Source: a virus. Taken from it: a stretch of DNA of 28,388 nt. The position numbers were made by a program, and so were the translations under genes. Where the stretch lies: IMG/VR virus record IMGVR_UViG_3300033997_000163, positions 1-28,388 of that record; one strand, given 5' to 3'. The notes under the pieces were generated by a model, which worked only from the letters and a program-made list of their open reading frames with translations, made no database searches and was not told where the DNA came from. Shown piece after piece: positions 20,482 to 28,106 of the stretch. Every line of letters starts with the position of its first letter. Positions within the stretch are counted from its first letter, which is position 1.

Positions 20482-21758
20482 GCGGCGAGTTCTTTCATGA
20501 CCGGCTTCCAATGCGTCTCGAACACGAAGTCTGCTTCATACTGCTTGGCGAACTCAACGCCCTTGGTGGATTTCTGTCCGCGACGCTGGTACGCCTCCTC
20601 GAGCGCATTGACCATCGCTGGGACCGACGGAGTCAAGAACCACGACTTCTGGGCCGGATCCCAGAACGGTTGCCCGTCCACGACCCAGCCGTCTCCGCAG
20701 AGTTCGGGCTGGGCGGTGAAGTTGGAGACGATGACCGGGGTGCCGCAGGCTTGGGCTTCGACGACGGGGATGCCGAACCCTTCGCCCATGCTGGCTGCCA
20801 GGAGCACGTCAGACGCGCTGTAGAGGGCCGCCATTGCGTGCTGGGGTATGCCTTGGCGGTAAAGGTACGGGTCGGTGTATTTGACGCGTTCTGGCGCAAT
20901 ACCGCACGCCTGGGCGAGGGTCTTGAGGTCGATGCCTCCCATGGCCCCGCTCTCCTCGGAGTGCATGTAGAGCACCGCGTCGGGGTGCCGTTGGGCGAAG
21001 ATGCCGAACGCCATGAAACTTTCGGCGAACGCCTTGCGCGGCGGGTGGGCTCCTTTGTTGGCGGCCGTCATCATGACTACGAACTTGGCGGCCTCGAACC
21101 CCATGATGTCCCGCCCGGTGATTGACTTGCCCGTCGGGTCCTTGACGACTGGTGTCGGCTTGAACACCGATTCGATGCCGTGCGGAACGTAGAGGCTGCG
21201 GATGTTCTGCTGCTCGAGCATCTTCTGTCCGAACTTGCTCATCGCAATCGGCATCACGTTCGGCCTCGCACACCACGCCGCCACGTCGGGCGGGCACGGC
21301 GAATGGTCCACCGGCACCCATGAAGCGATGTTCGGAACCTTCTCCAGATTCGGGGCCTTCAACACCCACACGTCAAAGAGCGTCATCAAAAGTTTCGGCA
21401 GTTTCGTCGCTTGAGTCCACTCCATCCAGTGGGCGACGATGATGTCGTCAGAGTACGGGTTCAGTCCCCGCGGGTAGATCTTGATTCCGTTCCACGTCGA
21501 CGTCGAGCCTTCGAGCCCGTAGATTGCGTGGATCGCGACTTCGTGCCCTTCTTTGACGAGCCGCTTGACCGCTTGCTCGGTTTGCTGACCGTAGCCCGTT
21601 CCCGCCCACGGGGCGTTCGAGAACCAGAGGGCTCGGACTGCGTCCGCGGATCGACGACTGACTCCTCTGGCAAGTGCGCCGCGCCCCGCTGCAAGAGCAG
21701 GATCGCCGTCGGCTCCGGCAGTTCCACCGGCACGCCCTTGATGATGACCTTCATTCAC
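20457..21758 (-). CDS. GT4-type glycosyltransferase with doubtful N-terminus
   Basis: A 433-residue frame encoding a GT-B glycosyltransferase. The body is clear: RALWFSNAPWAGTGYGQQ, about 42-59, the glycine-rich opening of the fold, and GEGFGIPVVEAQACGTPVI with Glu326 and Glu334 (E-x7-E) for the donor sugar. The first 40 residues (from GTG 21758) have the Gly/Ala/Arg look of a shadow frame, and there is no ATG, GTG or TTG in frame before the domain. GTG 21758 is five bases after AGGAGG. The overlapping small frame in the +4 base position reads better for the first 35 codons. See the finding on this start. Confidence 0.8.
   Translation of the reverse strand: MNEGHHQGRAGGTAGADGDPALAAGRGALARGVSRRSADAVRALWFSNAPWAGTGYGQQTEQAVKRLVKEGHEVAIHAIYGLEGSTSTWNGIKIYPRGLNPYSDDIIVAHWMEWTQATKLPKLLMTLFDVWVLKAPNLEKVPNIASWVPVDHSPCPPDVAAWCARPNVMPIAMSKFGQKMLEQQNIRSLYVPHGIESVFKPTPVVKDPTGKSITGRDIMGFEAAKFVVMMTAANKGAHPPRKAFAESFMAFGIFAQRHPDAVLYMHSEESGAMGGIDLKTLAQACGIAPERVKYTDPYLYRQGIPQHAMAALYSASDVLLAASMGEGFGIPVVEAQACGTPVIVSNFTAQPELCGDGWVVDGQPFWDPAQKSWFLTPSVPAMVNALEEAYQRRGQKSTKGVEFAKQYEADFVFETHWKPVMKELAAWCRSSQA
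21461..21754 (-). CDS. Small protein frame overlapping the GT4 start
   Basis: A 97-residue frame whose first 38 residues look real (KVIIKGVPVELPEPTAILLL, then QRGAAHLPEESVVDP), like small proteins found after the capsid gene in other phages. The remainder (from about 42) is a Ser/Arg/Lys-rich shadow of the GT4 gene. AGGAGG lies nine bases before the ATG. Either a true small gene overlaps GT4, or the N-terminal part is fused to GT4 by a frameshift. Coding signal changes frame at about 21640. Confidence 0.5.
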   Translation of the reverse strand: MKVIIKGVPVELPEPTAILLLQRGAAHLPEESVVDPRTQSEPSGSRTPRGRERATVSKPSKRSSGSSKKGTKSRSTQSTGSKARRRRGTESRSTRGD

Positions 21759-21784
21759 GCAGTCCTCCTGTCGCAGGTATGTGT

Positions 21785-21834
21785 AAAAAGTCTAGGCGGG
21801 CCGGGACGACCCTGCGTGTTTCGTCCCGACCCGC
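21785..21834 (-). terminator. Intrinsic terminator after the capsid gene
   Basis: On the minus strand a 14-bp stem (21821-21834 with 21796-21809, one G-U pair) with an 11-base loop, AACACGCAGGG, is followed after six bases by a run of five T (21785-21789). The stem is GC-rich. It lies 44 bases past the stop of the capsid gene and before the sugar cassette, so it should lower cassette expression relative to the capsid. Confidence 0.88.
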
Positions 21835-21877
21835 TTCGACATCTGTGTGCCCGTCAAGGCACCTCAGCGGTTGCCGA

Positions 21878-23062
21878 CTAGGCGGCGTTGCCGATGAAGT
21901 GCTTGATGTGGCTCGTCTGCGGCAGGTTGCCGTCGACGCGCATCGTCGCACGGAAGGTGACGAGGTCCGCGTTGAACGCGTAGTCGTCGCTCCGGTCGAG
22001 ACGCAGACCGCCCGCCATGCGGACGTAGTAGCTGGGGAGGTGTCCGAAGAGGACCGACTTAGCCGACAGACCTGCGTCCGCCATCGCCGGGTTCTCGTAC
22101 ACCGGGAAGTTCAGCACGCGGTCGTTCCCGTCGGCAAGAGCCGGCGAGAAGACGTAGTAGCCCGCGCTGTCCTTCAAGGTGCGAACCGCACCCAGTGACT
22201 TGGTGTTCATCATCCAGCCGACGCCAGGCAGACGACGCGCTGCGCCGTTGATGCTGTACGCCAGGTTGATGAGGTTGTCCGCCGTGAAGGCACCGGTGAC
22301 ACCCGTGCCGCCGGTGATGCCGAGCGAGCTCTGCGTCACGACGCCTGCGGGTTGGTTGGTGCCCGTGCCGGTGGTGAGCCCGGCGTTCACGCGGAAGCCG
22401 AGTTCGTTGCCGGTCTGGGTGGCGAGGAAGGCGAGGATGTCCACGCCCGAGTCCTCGATCAGTTCACGCGACAACTGCACCAGGAACGAGTACTTGTACG
22501 CGCTCAAGGTGATGAAGCTGTTGAACGTGGGATCGGACTCCGCGATCGCGGTGCCTTCGCCGACGATTGCCGCCGTCGACCAACCGGCCTGCGACGGAAT
22601 CTGGAGGTTCTCGCCGCCAGCCGTGCGGAGCACGGTGGAGGTATCGAGCATCGGGCCAACGAGACGAGCCTGCGCGATGACCTGGTCGAAGAACGAGGTC
22701 GGAACAGGTGAACCGGTCGACGTCTTGACGACGTCGCGGGTCTCGAAGGTGAAGCTGCGCGTCTCGCCTTTGGCCATCGAGCGCAGGACTTCTGCGTCGG
22801 TGGATGCGGCCTTCGCTGCCGGACGAACCTGGCCGGCGATCTCGCGGGTTGCCGCTTCGATCTTGGCCTCGCGCTCGGCATCAGCCTTCAAGGCTTCGAT
22901 GCGAGCGGCACGCTCGTTGAGGTCAGCGTTGATGCGCTGGTAGCTCTGCTCTTCTTCTGCGGTGAGGTCGCGCTTCTCGGCGGCAGCCTTGTCGAGAAGG
23001 GCCTTGGCCGCTTCCCAAGCACGCTGACGCTGCTCGACCTGACGCTCAATGTATTCCTTCAT
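21878..23062 (-). CDS. Major capsid protein, HK97 fold
   Basis: A 394-residue capsid protein. The first about 100 residues are charged and coiled-coil (VEQRQRAWEAAKALLDKAAA), fitting the delta domain that acts as internal scaffold and is cut off by the prohead protease. The HK97 core starts near ETRSFTFETRDVV (residues 99-111) and shows FFDQVIAQARLVGPMLDTST (124-143), TLSAYKYSFLVQLSRELIED (187-206) and GVGWMMNTKSLGAVRTLKDS (280-299), all regular features of this family. Its ATG has GAAAGGA upstream at about ten bases. The gene is flanked by the protease gene and a strong terminator. Confidence 0.95.
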   Translation of the reverse strand: MKEYIERQVEQRQRAWEAAKALLDKAAAEKRDLTAEEEQSYQRINADLNERAARIEALKADAEREAKIEAATREIAGQVRPAAKAASTDAEVLRSMAKGETRSFTFETRDVVKTSTGSPVPTSFFDQVIAQARLVGPMLDTSTVLRTAGGENLQIPSQAGWSTAAIVGEGTAIAESDPTFNSFITLSAYKYSFLVQLSRELIEDSGVDILAFLATQTGNELGFRVNAGLTTGTGTNQPAGVVTQSSLGITGGTGVTGAFTADNLINLAYSINGAARRLPGVGWMMNTKSLGAVRTLKDSAGYYVFSPALADGNDRVLNFPVYENPAMADAGLSAKSVLFGHLPSYYVRMAGGLRLDRSDDYAFNADLVTFRATMRVDGNLPQTSHIKHFIGNAA

Positions 23063-23107
23063 GATGTCAGTGTCCTTTCAGGACGTAGTTGTTGGACACG
23101 CAGGGAT

Positions 23108-23136
23108 TTTTTATTACGCCCAGCGAGGCTCCTCAA
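23108..23136 (-). promoter_or_regulatory. Candidate promoter for the capsid gene
   Basis: In the 120-base gap before the capsid gene, the minus strand has TTGAGG (23131-23136) and TAAAAA (23108-23113), 17 bases apart, each matching four of six bases of the housekeeping sigma consensus. The -10 is about 46 bases from the ATG. An AT-rich run in a GC-rich genome supports it. It is a match by eye and could be chance. Confidence 0.4.
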
Positions 23137-23182
23137 CTGGCATCGTCGCAGCGGCTCCGCACATCAACGTGTGCGAACGAGT

Positions 23183-23884
23183 TTAGAGGGTGATGCGCTG
23201 AAGTTCAAGTTGCTTCGCAAGAATCGAAGCAGGCACCTGATCGGGTTGCTTACGCAACTTGCCGACCACATCGACCAGGAGCGAAGCCTGCTCGTCGGAT
23301 AGTTCCGACCCGGCCTCAAGAATCGTGATTGCTTCGGCCAGTTTGTCCGCATCCGACGAGGTGCGCTCGGCCAGTTTGTCCAGGCTGCGGACGCTCGCCG
23401 AGGTCGCGGCGTAGGCGGGGAAGCCGGTGACGACGGAGACTTCGTAGAGCTTGACTTCTTTGAGTTCGCGCACCATGCCGTCGTCGGACCATTTGTCGCC
23501 GCGGGCAGGAACCGAGAATCCGAACGACATCGAGTCGACGTCGCCGCGCTTGATGAGCGTCGACAAATCGCGACCGACCGTCGTGTCAGGCAAGTCGGCT
23601 TCGACCTTGAGACCGCGCTCGTCTTCCATCAGTCGCAGCGTCTTGGCGCGAGTCGTCGCGAGAAGCATCGTCGAATCATGGTTCAGGTACATTCGCACGT
23701 TGTTGCGTGAGCGCAACGATTTGCTGAACGCACCGGGCAGGATTCTCTCGGTGAACGGCAACGGTTCGGAGTCCGAGTTGAAGACCGCCGCATAGCCGCT
23801 GAACGACATGCCGTCGCCGGCTGGACCTTCGCGCAACTCGAAGTCGTTGACGGTGAGTCGGCGGGTCTCGATCTTCTCGGTCAT
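23183..23884 (-). CDS. Prohead (HK97-family U35) protease
   Basis: A 233-residue capsid maturation protease. The family motifs are present: FSGYAAVFNSDSE (28-40), the catalytic histidine in YLNHD (His69), GLKVEADLPDTTVGRDL (91-107) and the serine in DSMSFGF (Ser118 or Ser120), with EVKLYEVSVVTGFPAY about 20 residues on. It trims the capsid scaffold arm and then itself. I start it at ATG 23884; a TTG nine bases upstream is possible. It lies directly before the capsid gene, separated by 120 bases. The C-terminal 70 residues are a helical extension that may act in assembly. Confidence 0.93.
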   Translation of the reverse strand: MTEKIETRRLTVNDFELREGPAGDGMSFSGYAAVFNSDSEPLPFTERILPGAFSKSLRSRNNVRMYLNHDSTMLLATTRAKTLRLMEDERGLKVEADLPDTTVGRDLSTLIKRGDVDSMSFGFSVPARGDKWSDDGMVRELKEVKLYEVSVVTGFPAYAATSASVRSLDKLAERTSSDADKLAEAITILEAGSELSDEQASLLVDVVGKLRKQPDQVPASILAKQLELQRITL

Positions 23885-23912
23885 GAACGACAATGCTAGT
23901 CGGAACTGGAGA

Positions 23913-25037
23913 TTACTTGTCCACGAACAACTTTGACAAGCGAGCCAAGGTGACGAGGTAGCCGAGGCGGCCTTCCTCTTCGCGGACGCGTTCAGCCTGA
24001 CGCTCGAACCAGTTCATCGCCGGACCCGGATCGAGCGGGTCAATGCCCCACAGGTAGAACGCGACCGCACCCGCACCGGGGAACTGGTCGTTGTCGGCGT
24101 CGCTGTTCTGCGGAGCCTCGAGGTCTACCAGGTGTCTTGCTCCCCAAGCGTTCGCACGAATGACTTTATCCTCGCTGATTCTTCCCGCAGCCATGTCGCG
24201 GGCTTCGCGAATAGTTCGCGCCACAAGACCGTCACCACCGAGGCCCTGCCCGTAGTAGTCGAGACCTTTGCGTGCGGCGTCACGGATGTAGGTCGGAACA
24301 TCGAACGAAAGTTGACGGTCGTAGGTGTTCGGGTAGTCGGTGTAATAGTTCGGGTCTTCGTCGCTGACGTCGCCGGTCTGAACGGTTTGTCCTGGGTTGT
24401 CATTCGGAGTTCCTTCCACGGGAGCCCACGCGTTGCAGTAGTAGGCGGGCGAAACTTGCGCGTCCCAGCGTTTGCAGTAGAAGTTCTTATAGAACGCACA
24501 GTTGCCGCAGTTGTGGTTCGCAGGCACGTCGGCCGACGAAGCCGGACGATAGTTGTCGGGCAGGGCCCGATCCTCCATCTCGTCCTCGTCGTCTTCCTCG
24601 TCCTCAGGTTCGTCTTCCGGTTCCTCGAGTTCGCCGATGCGAGTGAGCGTGGAGAACTTGTGACCGACGATGACATCGGTGTCTTCCCACCCGCCCTCGA
24701 CTTGCTGGTAAATCTGAATCAGCGCGACTGGGTCGTCTTCGCTTGCGTTCAACACGAAGTCGGTGCCCGGTACGCGGACGCGACCAGAGCGGAAGATTTC
24801 TTTTATTTCGCCGCGGGCACGACCACCAGCAGAGTTCCACGAGACGTAGTCGCCGACCATGAGCTCGTCGGGTGCGGCACGCTCACCGCCCGGCTCCATG
24901 TCCTCGGCAATCGACACCGCGACCATCTGGTCGATGGCGGCCTGCTTGGTCGTGTGGCAGCCGATAACTTCACCATCTTCCTTGATCGTCGCCCAACCGG
25001 CGCAATCAGGAGATTTGTCGGTGATGAAGTACGGCAT
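23913..25037 (-). CDS. Composite capsid-region protein: TUDOR-like, 4-Cys and helical modules
   Basis: A 374-residue modular protein. Residues 1-50 form a small Cys/His-type module (CAGWATIKEDGEVIGCH at 12-28), then a DUF2945/hypervirulence-TUDOR-like domain (about 59-134: VGDYVSWNSAGGRARGEIKE, GTDFVL, GHKFSTLTRI), an acidic linker (135-158), a four-cysteine cluster (Cys177, 180, 188, 201: CGNC...C...YYC), and a C-terminal helical domain (about 255-374) with ARTIREARDMAAGRISEDK and GARHLVDLEAPQN. Similar modules occur next to prohead protease genes in other phages. It shares one base with the gene before (TGATG). Likely role in head assembly, not proven. Confidence 0.7.
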   Translation of the reverse strand: MPYFITDKSPDCAGWATIKEDGEVIGCHTTKQAAIDQMVAVSIAEDMEPGGERAAPDELMVGDYVSWNSAGGRARGEIKEIFRSGRVRVPGTDFVLNASEDDPVALIQIYQQVEGGWEDTDVIVGHKFSTLTRIGELEEPEDEPEDEEDDEDEMEDRALPDNYRPASSADVPANHNCGNCAFYKNFYCKRWDAQVSPAYYCNAWAPVEGTPNDNPGQTVQTGDVSDEDPNYYTDYPNTYDRQLSFDVPTYIRDAARKGLDYYGQGLGGDGLVARTIREARDMAAGRISEDKVIRANAWGARHLVDLEAPQNSDADNDQFPGAGAVAFYLWGIDPLDPGPAMNWFERQAERVREEEGRLGYLVTLARLSKLFVDK

Positions 25038-25300
25038 CAGGAAGTCTGCGCGATGTAAGTGACGTTATGACCGGCCTTCGAGGAGACGGCGAACAACCGC
25101 TCGCCCGGATTCAAGATGAACTCGATGCGCTCCAACTTCGCGAGCACGAGCCCGGTGGTCGTGGTCACGTCGCTGTTGCCGAGATACACCGTGTCGGTGT
25201 TGTCGTTGTTCGAGATGTGGAATCGCATCGGGTTGTTCGACGCGCCGTTGATTTGCGTCGCGACCGTTCCGACGGCGACGCTTCCGCTTGTGAGAGCCAT
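25037..25300 (-). CDS. Small beta-rich virion-type protein, 87 aa
   Basis: An 87-residue protein rich in strands: SGSVAVGTVATQI, then MRFHISNNDNTDTVYLGNSD (25-44), and a final ERIEFILNPGERLFAVSS (57-74). This pattern, common in phages next to capsid genes, resembles small jelly-roll or decoration-type proteins that sit on the particle. No transmembrane segment is seen. It lies between the repeat protein and the composite Cys protein, ten bases after the first and overlapping the second by one base. Exact role unknown. Confidence 0.75.
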   Translation of the reverse strand: MALTSGSVAVGTVATQINGASNNPMRFHISNNDNTDTVYLGNSDVTTTTGLVLAKLERIEFILNPGERLFAVSSKAGHNVTYIAQTS

Positions 25301-25310
25301 GTGTTCTACC

Positions 25311-26015
25311 TCAGAGCATCAACAATACTTGCAAGTCATCGTCTTCGGCGACGAACGTGACGGAACCCGAAGCGGTCGCGGAGACGCTCGCGACTATCGG
25401 CGTGCAGTACGCCTGCACCGTCTTGACCGGCACGACGACGATCTCGGGTTCGACGACGGGTTGCGGTGCAGGTTGTTTCGGTCGTGACTGACGGTAGGGA
25501 TGCAAGCGTCCACCGCCGCCGCCCTGCGTCTGTGGTTGCGGAGGTGTCGGTTGCGGGGTGACGGTACCGATGGCGGTCGCATCGAGTCCGCCAAGGTTGG
25601 CGGTCATCGTGCCGAGTGGCGTGACCGAACCAGTGGCGATCGCGATTACAGAACCGAGGTTTCCTGTCGCGGTAGCAACGACGCTGACCGACCCGATTGC
25701 ACTTGATACAAGTCCGCCCAGCGACGCATCGCCAGAAGCAGGATTGTCGATGTTGGCTGTAGCCGACGCCGACAAACCACCGAGCGTCGCGTCGGCTTCG
25801 GCGTCGACGGTGACGGTGACTTCGCTGACTTCGGCGACGAGTTCGCCGAGCGTGCTCGAAGCCGACGCAATCTTGGTGACGGTCGCAACTGCTGATGCGG
25901 TTGATGCGCCGAGCGGTGCTGCGCCTGTCCCGTTGAGCGGAAAGTTCGGGCCGTCAAGCCCGACGGTTTCGTCGTTGAGTTGGCTCGTGTTGAGCGTGAA
26001 GCGGCTGAACGCCAC
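25311..26015 (-). CDS. Repeat-containing virion-type protein
   Basis: A 234-residue protein with an N-terminal segment FTLNTSQLNDETVGL and then six repeats of 21-22 residues between about 29 and 155, following a pattern of A-x-LGGL-x-A-x-A-x-G-x-V. A Pro/Gln/Gly linker (QPTPPQPQTQGGGGG) follows, then a basic stretch and a C-terminal piece that recalls the repeat (VASVSATASGSV). The repeats suggest a thread of short beta strands, as in fibrous virion proteins. It lies near the portal and protease genes; head-fibre or decoration is possible. Confidence 0.65.
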   Translation of the reverse strand: MAFSRFTLNTSQLNDETVGLDGPNFPLNGTGAAPLGASTASAVATVTKIASASSTLGELVAEVSEVTVTVDAEADATLGGLSASATANIDNPASGDASLGGLVSSAIGSVSVVATATGNLGSVIAIATGSVTPLGTMTANLGGLDATAIGTVTPQPTPPQPQTQGGGGGRLHPYRQSRPKQPAPQPVVEPEIVVVPVKTVQAYCTPIVASVSATASGSVTFVAEDDDLQVLLML

Positions 26016-26023
26016 GGCTCAAC

Positions 26024-26407
26024 CTACGATGCGAGCGTCAACGAAACAGTGAGAGAACCCGACGAGATCGTGAACGTGTCGCCGGCGGTGTAGGCGTTGG
26101 CGGTGATGGTTCCCGAAAACAGGAAGTTGCCTGCCGAGACGTTGTCCCATGCGGTGAAGTGCGTGGCGTCTTGCGAGCCTGCGATGTTCGTCCAGGTGAT
26201 GTCGGCATCGGATGCGAGCGAGCCCGCGGAAGCCGCGGCGAACGATGCCGCTTTGCGGGTCGTTTCTGTCGCGGCGTTTGACGTGCCGTTCGCTCCGGGA
26301 TCACCGACGTGCAGTTTGACGTACACGGTCGTGACCGCGAACGAGGTGTTGTTGCCGAGCGCGTCAAGCCACGCCCCGGCCAGGTAGGAGGAGATGCCGG
26401 TCGCCAT
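26024..26407 (-). CDS. Gp80-like virion protein, 127 aa
   Basis: A 127-residue beta-rich protein of a type common in phages (Gp80-like, often called tail fibre or minor virion protein): SSYLAGAWLDALGNNTSF at the start, VYVKLHVGDPG (28-38), then TWTNIAGSQDATHFTAWDN (71-89), and a final FTISSGSLTVSLTLAS. The conserved order is short helix, VY-V-L, T-HF-W and a final strand. It begins in a TAATG overlap with the portal stop. Its place between portal and protease suggests a head part, though relatives are also placed in tail regions. Confidence 0.78.
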   Translation of the reverse strand: MATGISSYLAGAWLDALGNNTSFAVTTVYVKLHVGDPGANGTSNAATETTRKAASFAAASAGSLASDADITWTNIAGSQDATHFTAWDNVSAGNFLFSGTITANAYTAGDTFTISSGSLTVSLTLAS

Positions 26408-27954
26408 TAGTCCTCAGTCCTTTCGATGATTTCGCTGATGCGGCCGTCCTCGCCGCGCACGACGCTGCGAATCACGGTCCGCTGCTCGGGCACGTTCACG
26501 TTGACGACGGTCTCTGGGATGTTGACGACCGGGGCGTCGACGTGCACCGCGGGCGGGGCGACGTGGATGACTTGCTCGGGCATGTTGAGGTTCAGTTCGC
26601 GTGTGCCTGCGTCGTAGACAGTCGCAGGCGCGATCGGGTTGATGGCGGCTACTGGTTGCAGCGACGCGGTCGGCACACCCGTGTGCTCGATCTCCGGCAT
26701 CTCCAACGCTTGCATCACGGCGGCCGGTTGGAAGCCGGAGGCGATGAGACGCTGCGCGATGACGGATTTGCGGTCAAGGTCGGCGAGGTTGGATGCGGTG
26801 ATGTCGATGTTGGTGAGCGGGACTCGGTAGGTGTCGCCGCCTTCGATCGGTGTCATGTCCTCGAAGCGGCGCACGTCGTTGACCGACAGGTAGCCGTTGT
26901 TGAGTCCTGACTGGTACGAGGCGTTGCGTGCCTGGATGTCTCCGCGCAAGAGTCCTGCAGAGGAGAATCGGATGAACGCACGACCAGCGAGTAGCACAGA
27001 ATACTCCGACTCCACTTTGGCCAAAATAGGAGTCAAGGAATGGACTAAGAAGGAAAGATTGTTGGCCTCTACGGACGCGTAACTCATCGCGCCTGGCGTC
27101 GTGACACCAATCATCGACGGCGGGACACGGAAGATGCGAGCGATTTCCTCGACCGCGAACTGGCGTGACTCGATGAACTGCGACTCGTTCGGGTTCACAC
27201 CCGTCTTCTCAAACGTCGCACCACCGAACAGGATGCCGGGACGGTGCGAACGGCGCAGTCCTTTGTGGCCGTCCTCGAACGCATCCACGAGGTTCTTGGC
27301 TTGCTCGCGTGAGAGGTTGCCGGGGAACTGGATGATGCCGGTCGTCGTGGAGCCCTGGCCGAAGAAACGGGCGGCGAACTCTTCGAGTGCGCGTGCGAGA
27401 CCGAGGTTCTCTTTGACGAGGTCGATGCGGGACTTGCCGCGCAACTCGCCCGGCAGAGTCAGGTCACGGATATGAATCATGTCCACGTCCTCGATGCGGC
27501 TGGACTCTTCGTAGACGTAGAAGATGCGGCCGTAGTTGTCGCGACGCACGTCGGTGCGCTGCGGGTTCAGCACCGACAGGGCGAGCACTTCGCCGTCCTC
27601 GTCGCGGATGATGCGAGTGAACGAGTTGCCGTTCAACAGCAGCGAAACGACGACCTGCTGGAAGTGGTCTTCTTTGGTGACGCCGATGTCGGGCGCGTCA
27701 AGCCACGCGGGTCGCGGCCGGTACTGGAGACGCACGCCTTCCTGGCGAATGTAAGCATCGACCGGCAACGTTGAAATCGTGTCGGCAATCAGACGCACGC
27801 ACGCGTACACGGTGCCGATTTTGAGTGAATCTTCCTGCGTGACGTAGACGCCAGAGTTCGTCGTGAACGTGTAGCCGTCGCCCAACGCGAAGAGCGACTG
27901 ATAGGAAATCGCTCGCTCTTCCTCCGGCTTGTTGAGCAGACGGTCGAAGATCAC
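26407..27954 (-). CDS. Portal protein, HK97 family
   Basis: A 515-residue portal that forms the ring through which DNA enters the head. The core is clear: KIGTVYACVRLIADTISTLP (46-65), LNGNSFTRIIRDEDG, LGLARALEEFAARFFGQGST (186-205), the clip and crown parts following. It is longer than the common 400-440 residues because of a C-terminal extension (about 430-515) with a Val/Pro repeat (see findings) and a charged tail. The start is GTG 27954, four bases inside the stop region of the small membrane protein gene. The gene lies right after terminase, as expected. Confidence 0.94.
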   Translation of the reverse strand: MIFDRLLNKPEEERAISYQSLFALGDGYTFTTNSGVYVTQEDSLKIGTVYACVRLIADTISTLPVDAYIRQEGVRLQYRPRPAWLDAPDIGVTKEDHFQQVVVSLLLNGNSFTRIIRDEDGEVLALSVLNPQRTDVRRDNYGRIFYVYEESSRIEDVDMIHIRDLTLPGELRGKSRIDLVKENLGLARALEEFAARFFGQGSTTTGIIQFPGNLSREQAKNLVDAFEDGHKGLRRSHRPGILFGGATFEKTGVNPNESQFIESRQFAVEEIARIFRVPPSMIGVTTPGAMSYASVEANNLSFLVHSLTPILAKVESEYSVLLAGRAFIRFSSAGLLRGDIQARNASYQSGLNNGYLSVNDVRRFEDMTPIEGGDTYRVPLTNIDITASNLADLDRKSVIAQRLIASGFQPAAVMQALEMPEIEHTGVPTASLQPVAAINPIAPATVYDAGTRELNLNMPEQVIHVAPPAVHVDAPVVNIPETVVNVNVPEQRTVIRSVVRGEDGRISEIIERTED

Positions 27955-28106
27955 TTGCCGTCATCCTTGCCGACGGTGCGAGACAACGCGAACGCGGTAC
28001 CGAGAGCCATGATGCCGATGACCGCCATTCCCAACGCCGGCGACACCAGCCATCCCGCCGCTATGAAACTCGCCATCCCGACCAACTCCAATACGAACAC
28101 TCTCAT
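27951..28106 (-). CDS. 51-aa membrane protein between terminase and portal
   Basis: A 51-residue protein with one or two membrane helices (VFVLELVGMASFIAAGWLVS and ALGMAVIGIMALGTAFAL) and a short basic end (SRTVGKDDGK). The ATG follows AGGAGG at a five-base spacing, and the stop TGA overlaps the portal GTG. The strong ribosome site and tight coupling argue for a real gene. Function unknown; membrane proteins at this place are unusual among siphophages I can recall. Confidence 0.75.
   Translation of the reverse strand: MRVFVLELVGMASFIAAGWLVSPALGMAVIGIMALGTAFALSRTVGKDDGK

Noticed and set aside
24132-25058. Plus-strand open frame of 308 codons
   Set aside because: Antisense to the composite Cys protein, Val/Arg-rich and without a ribosome site.
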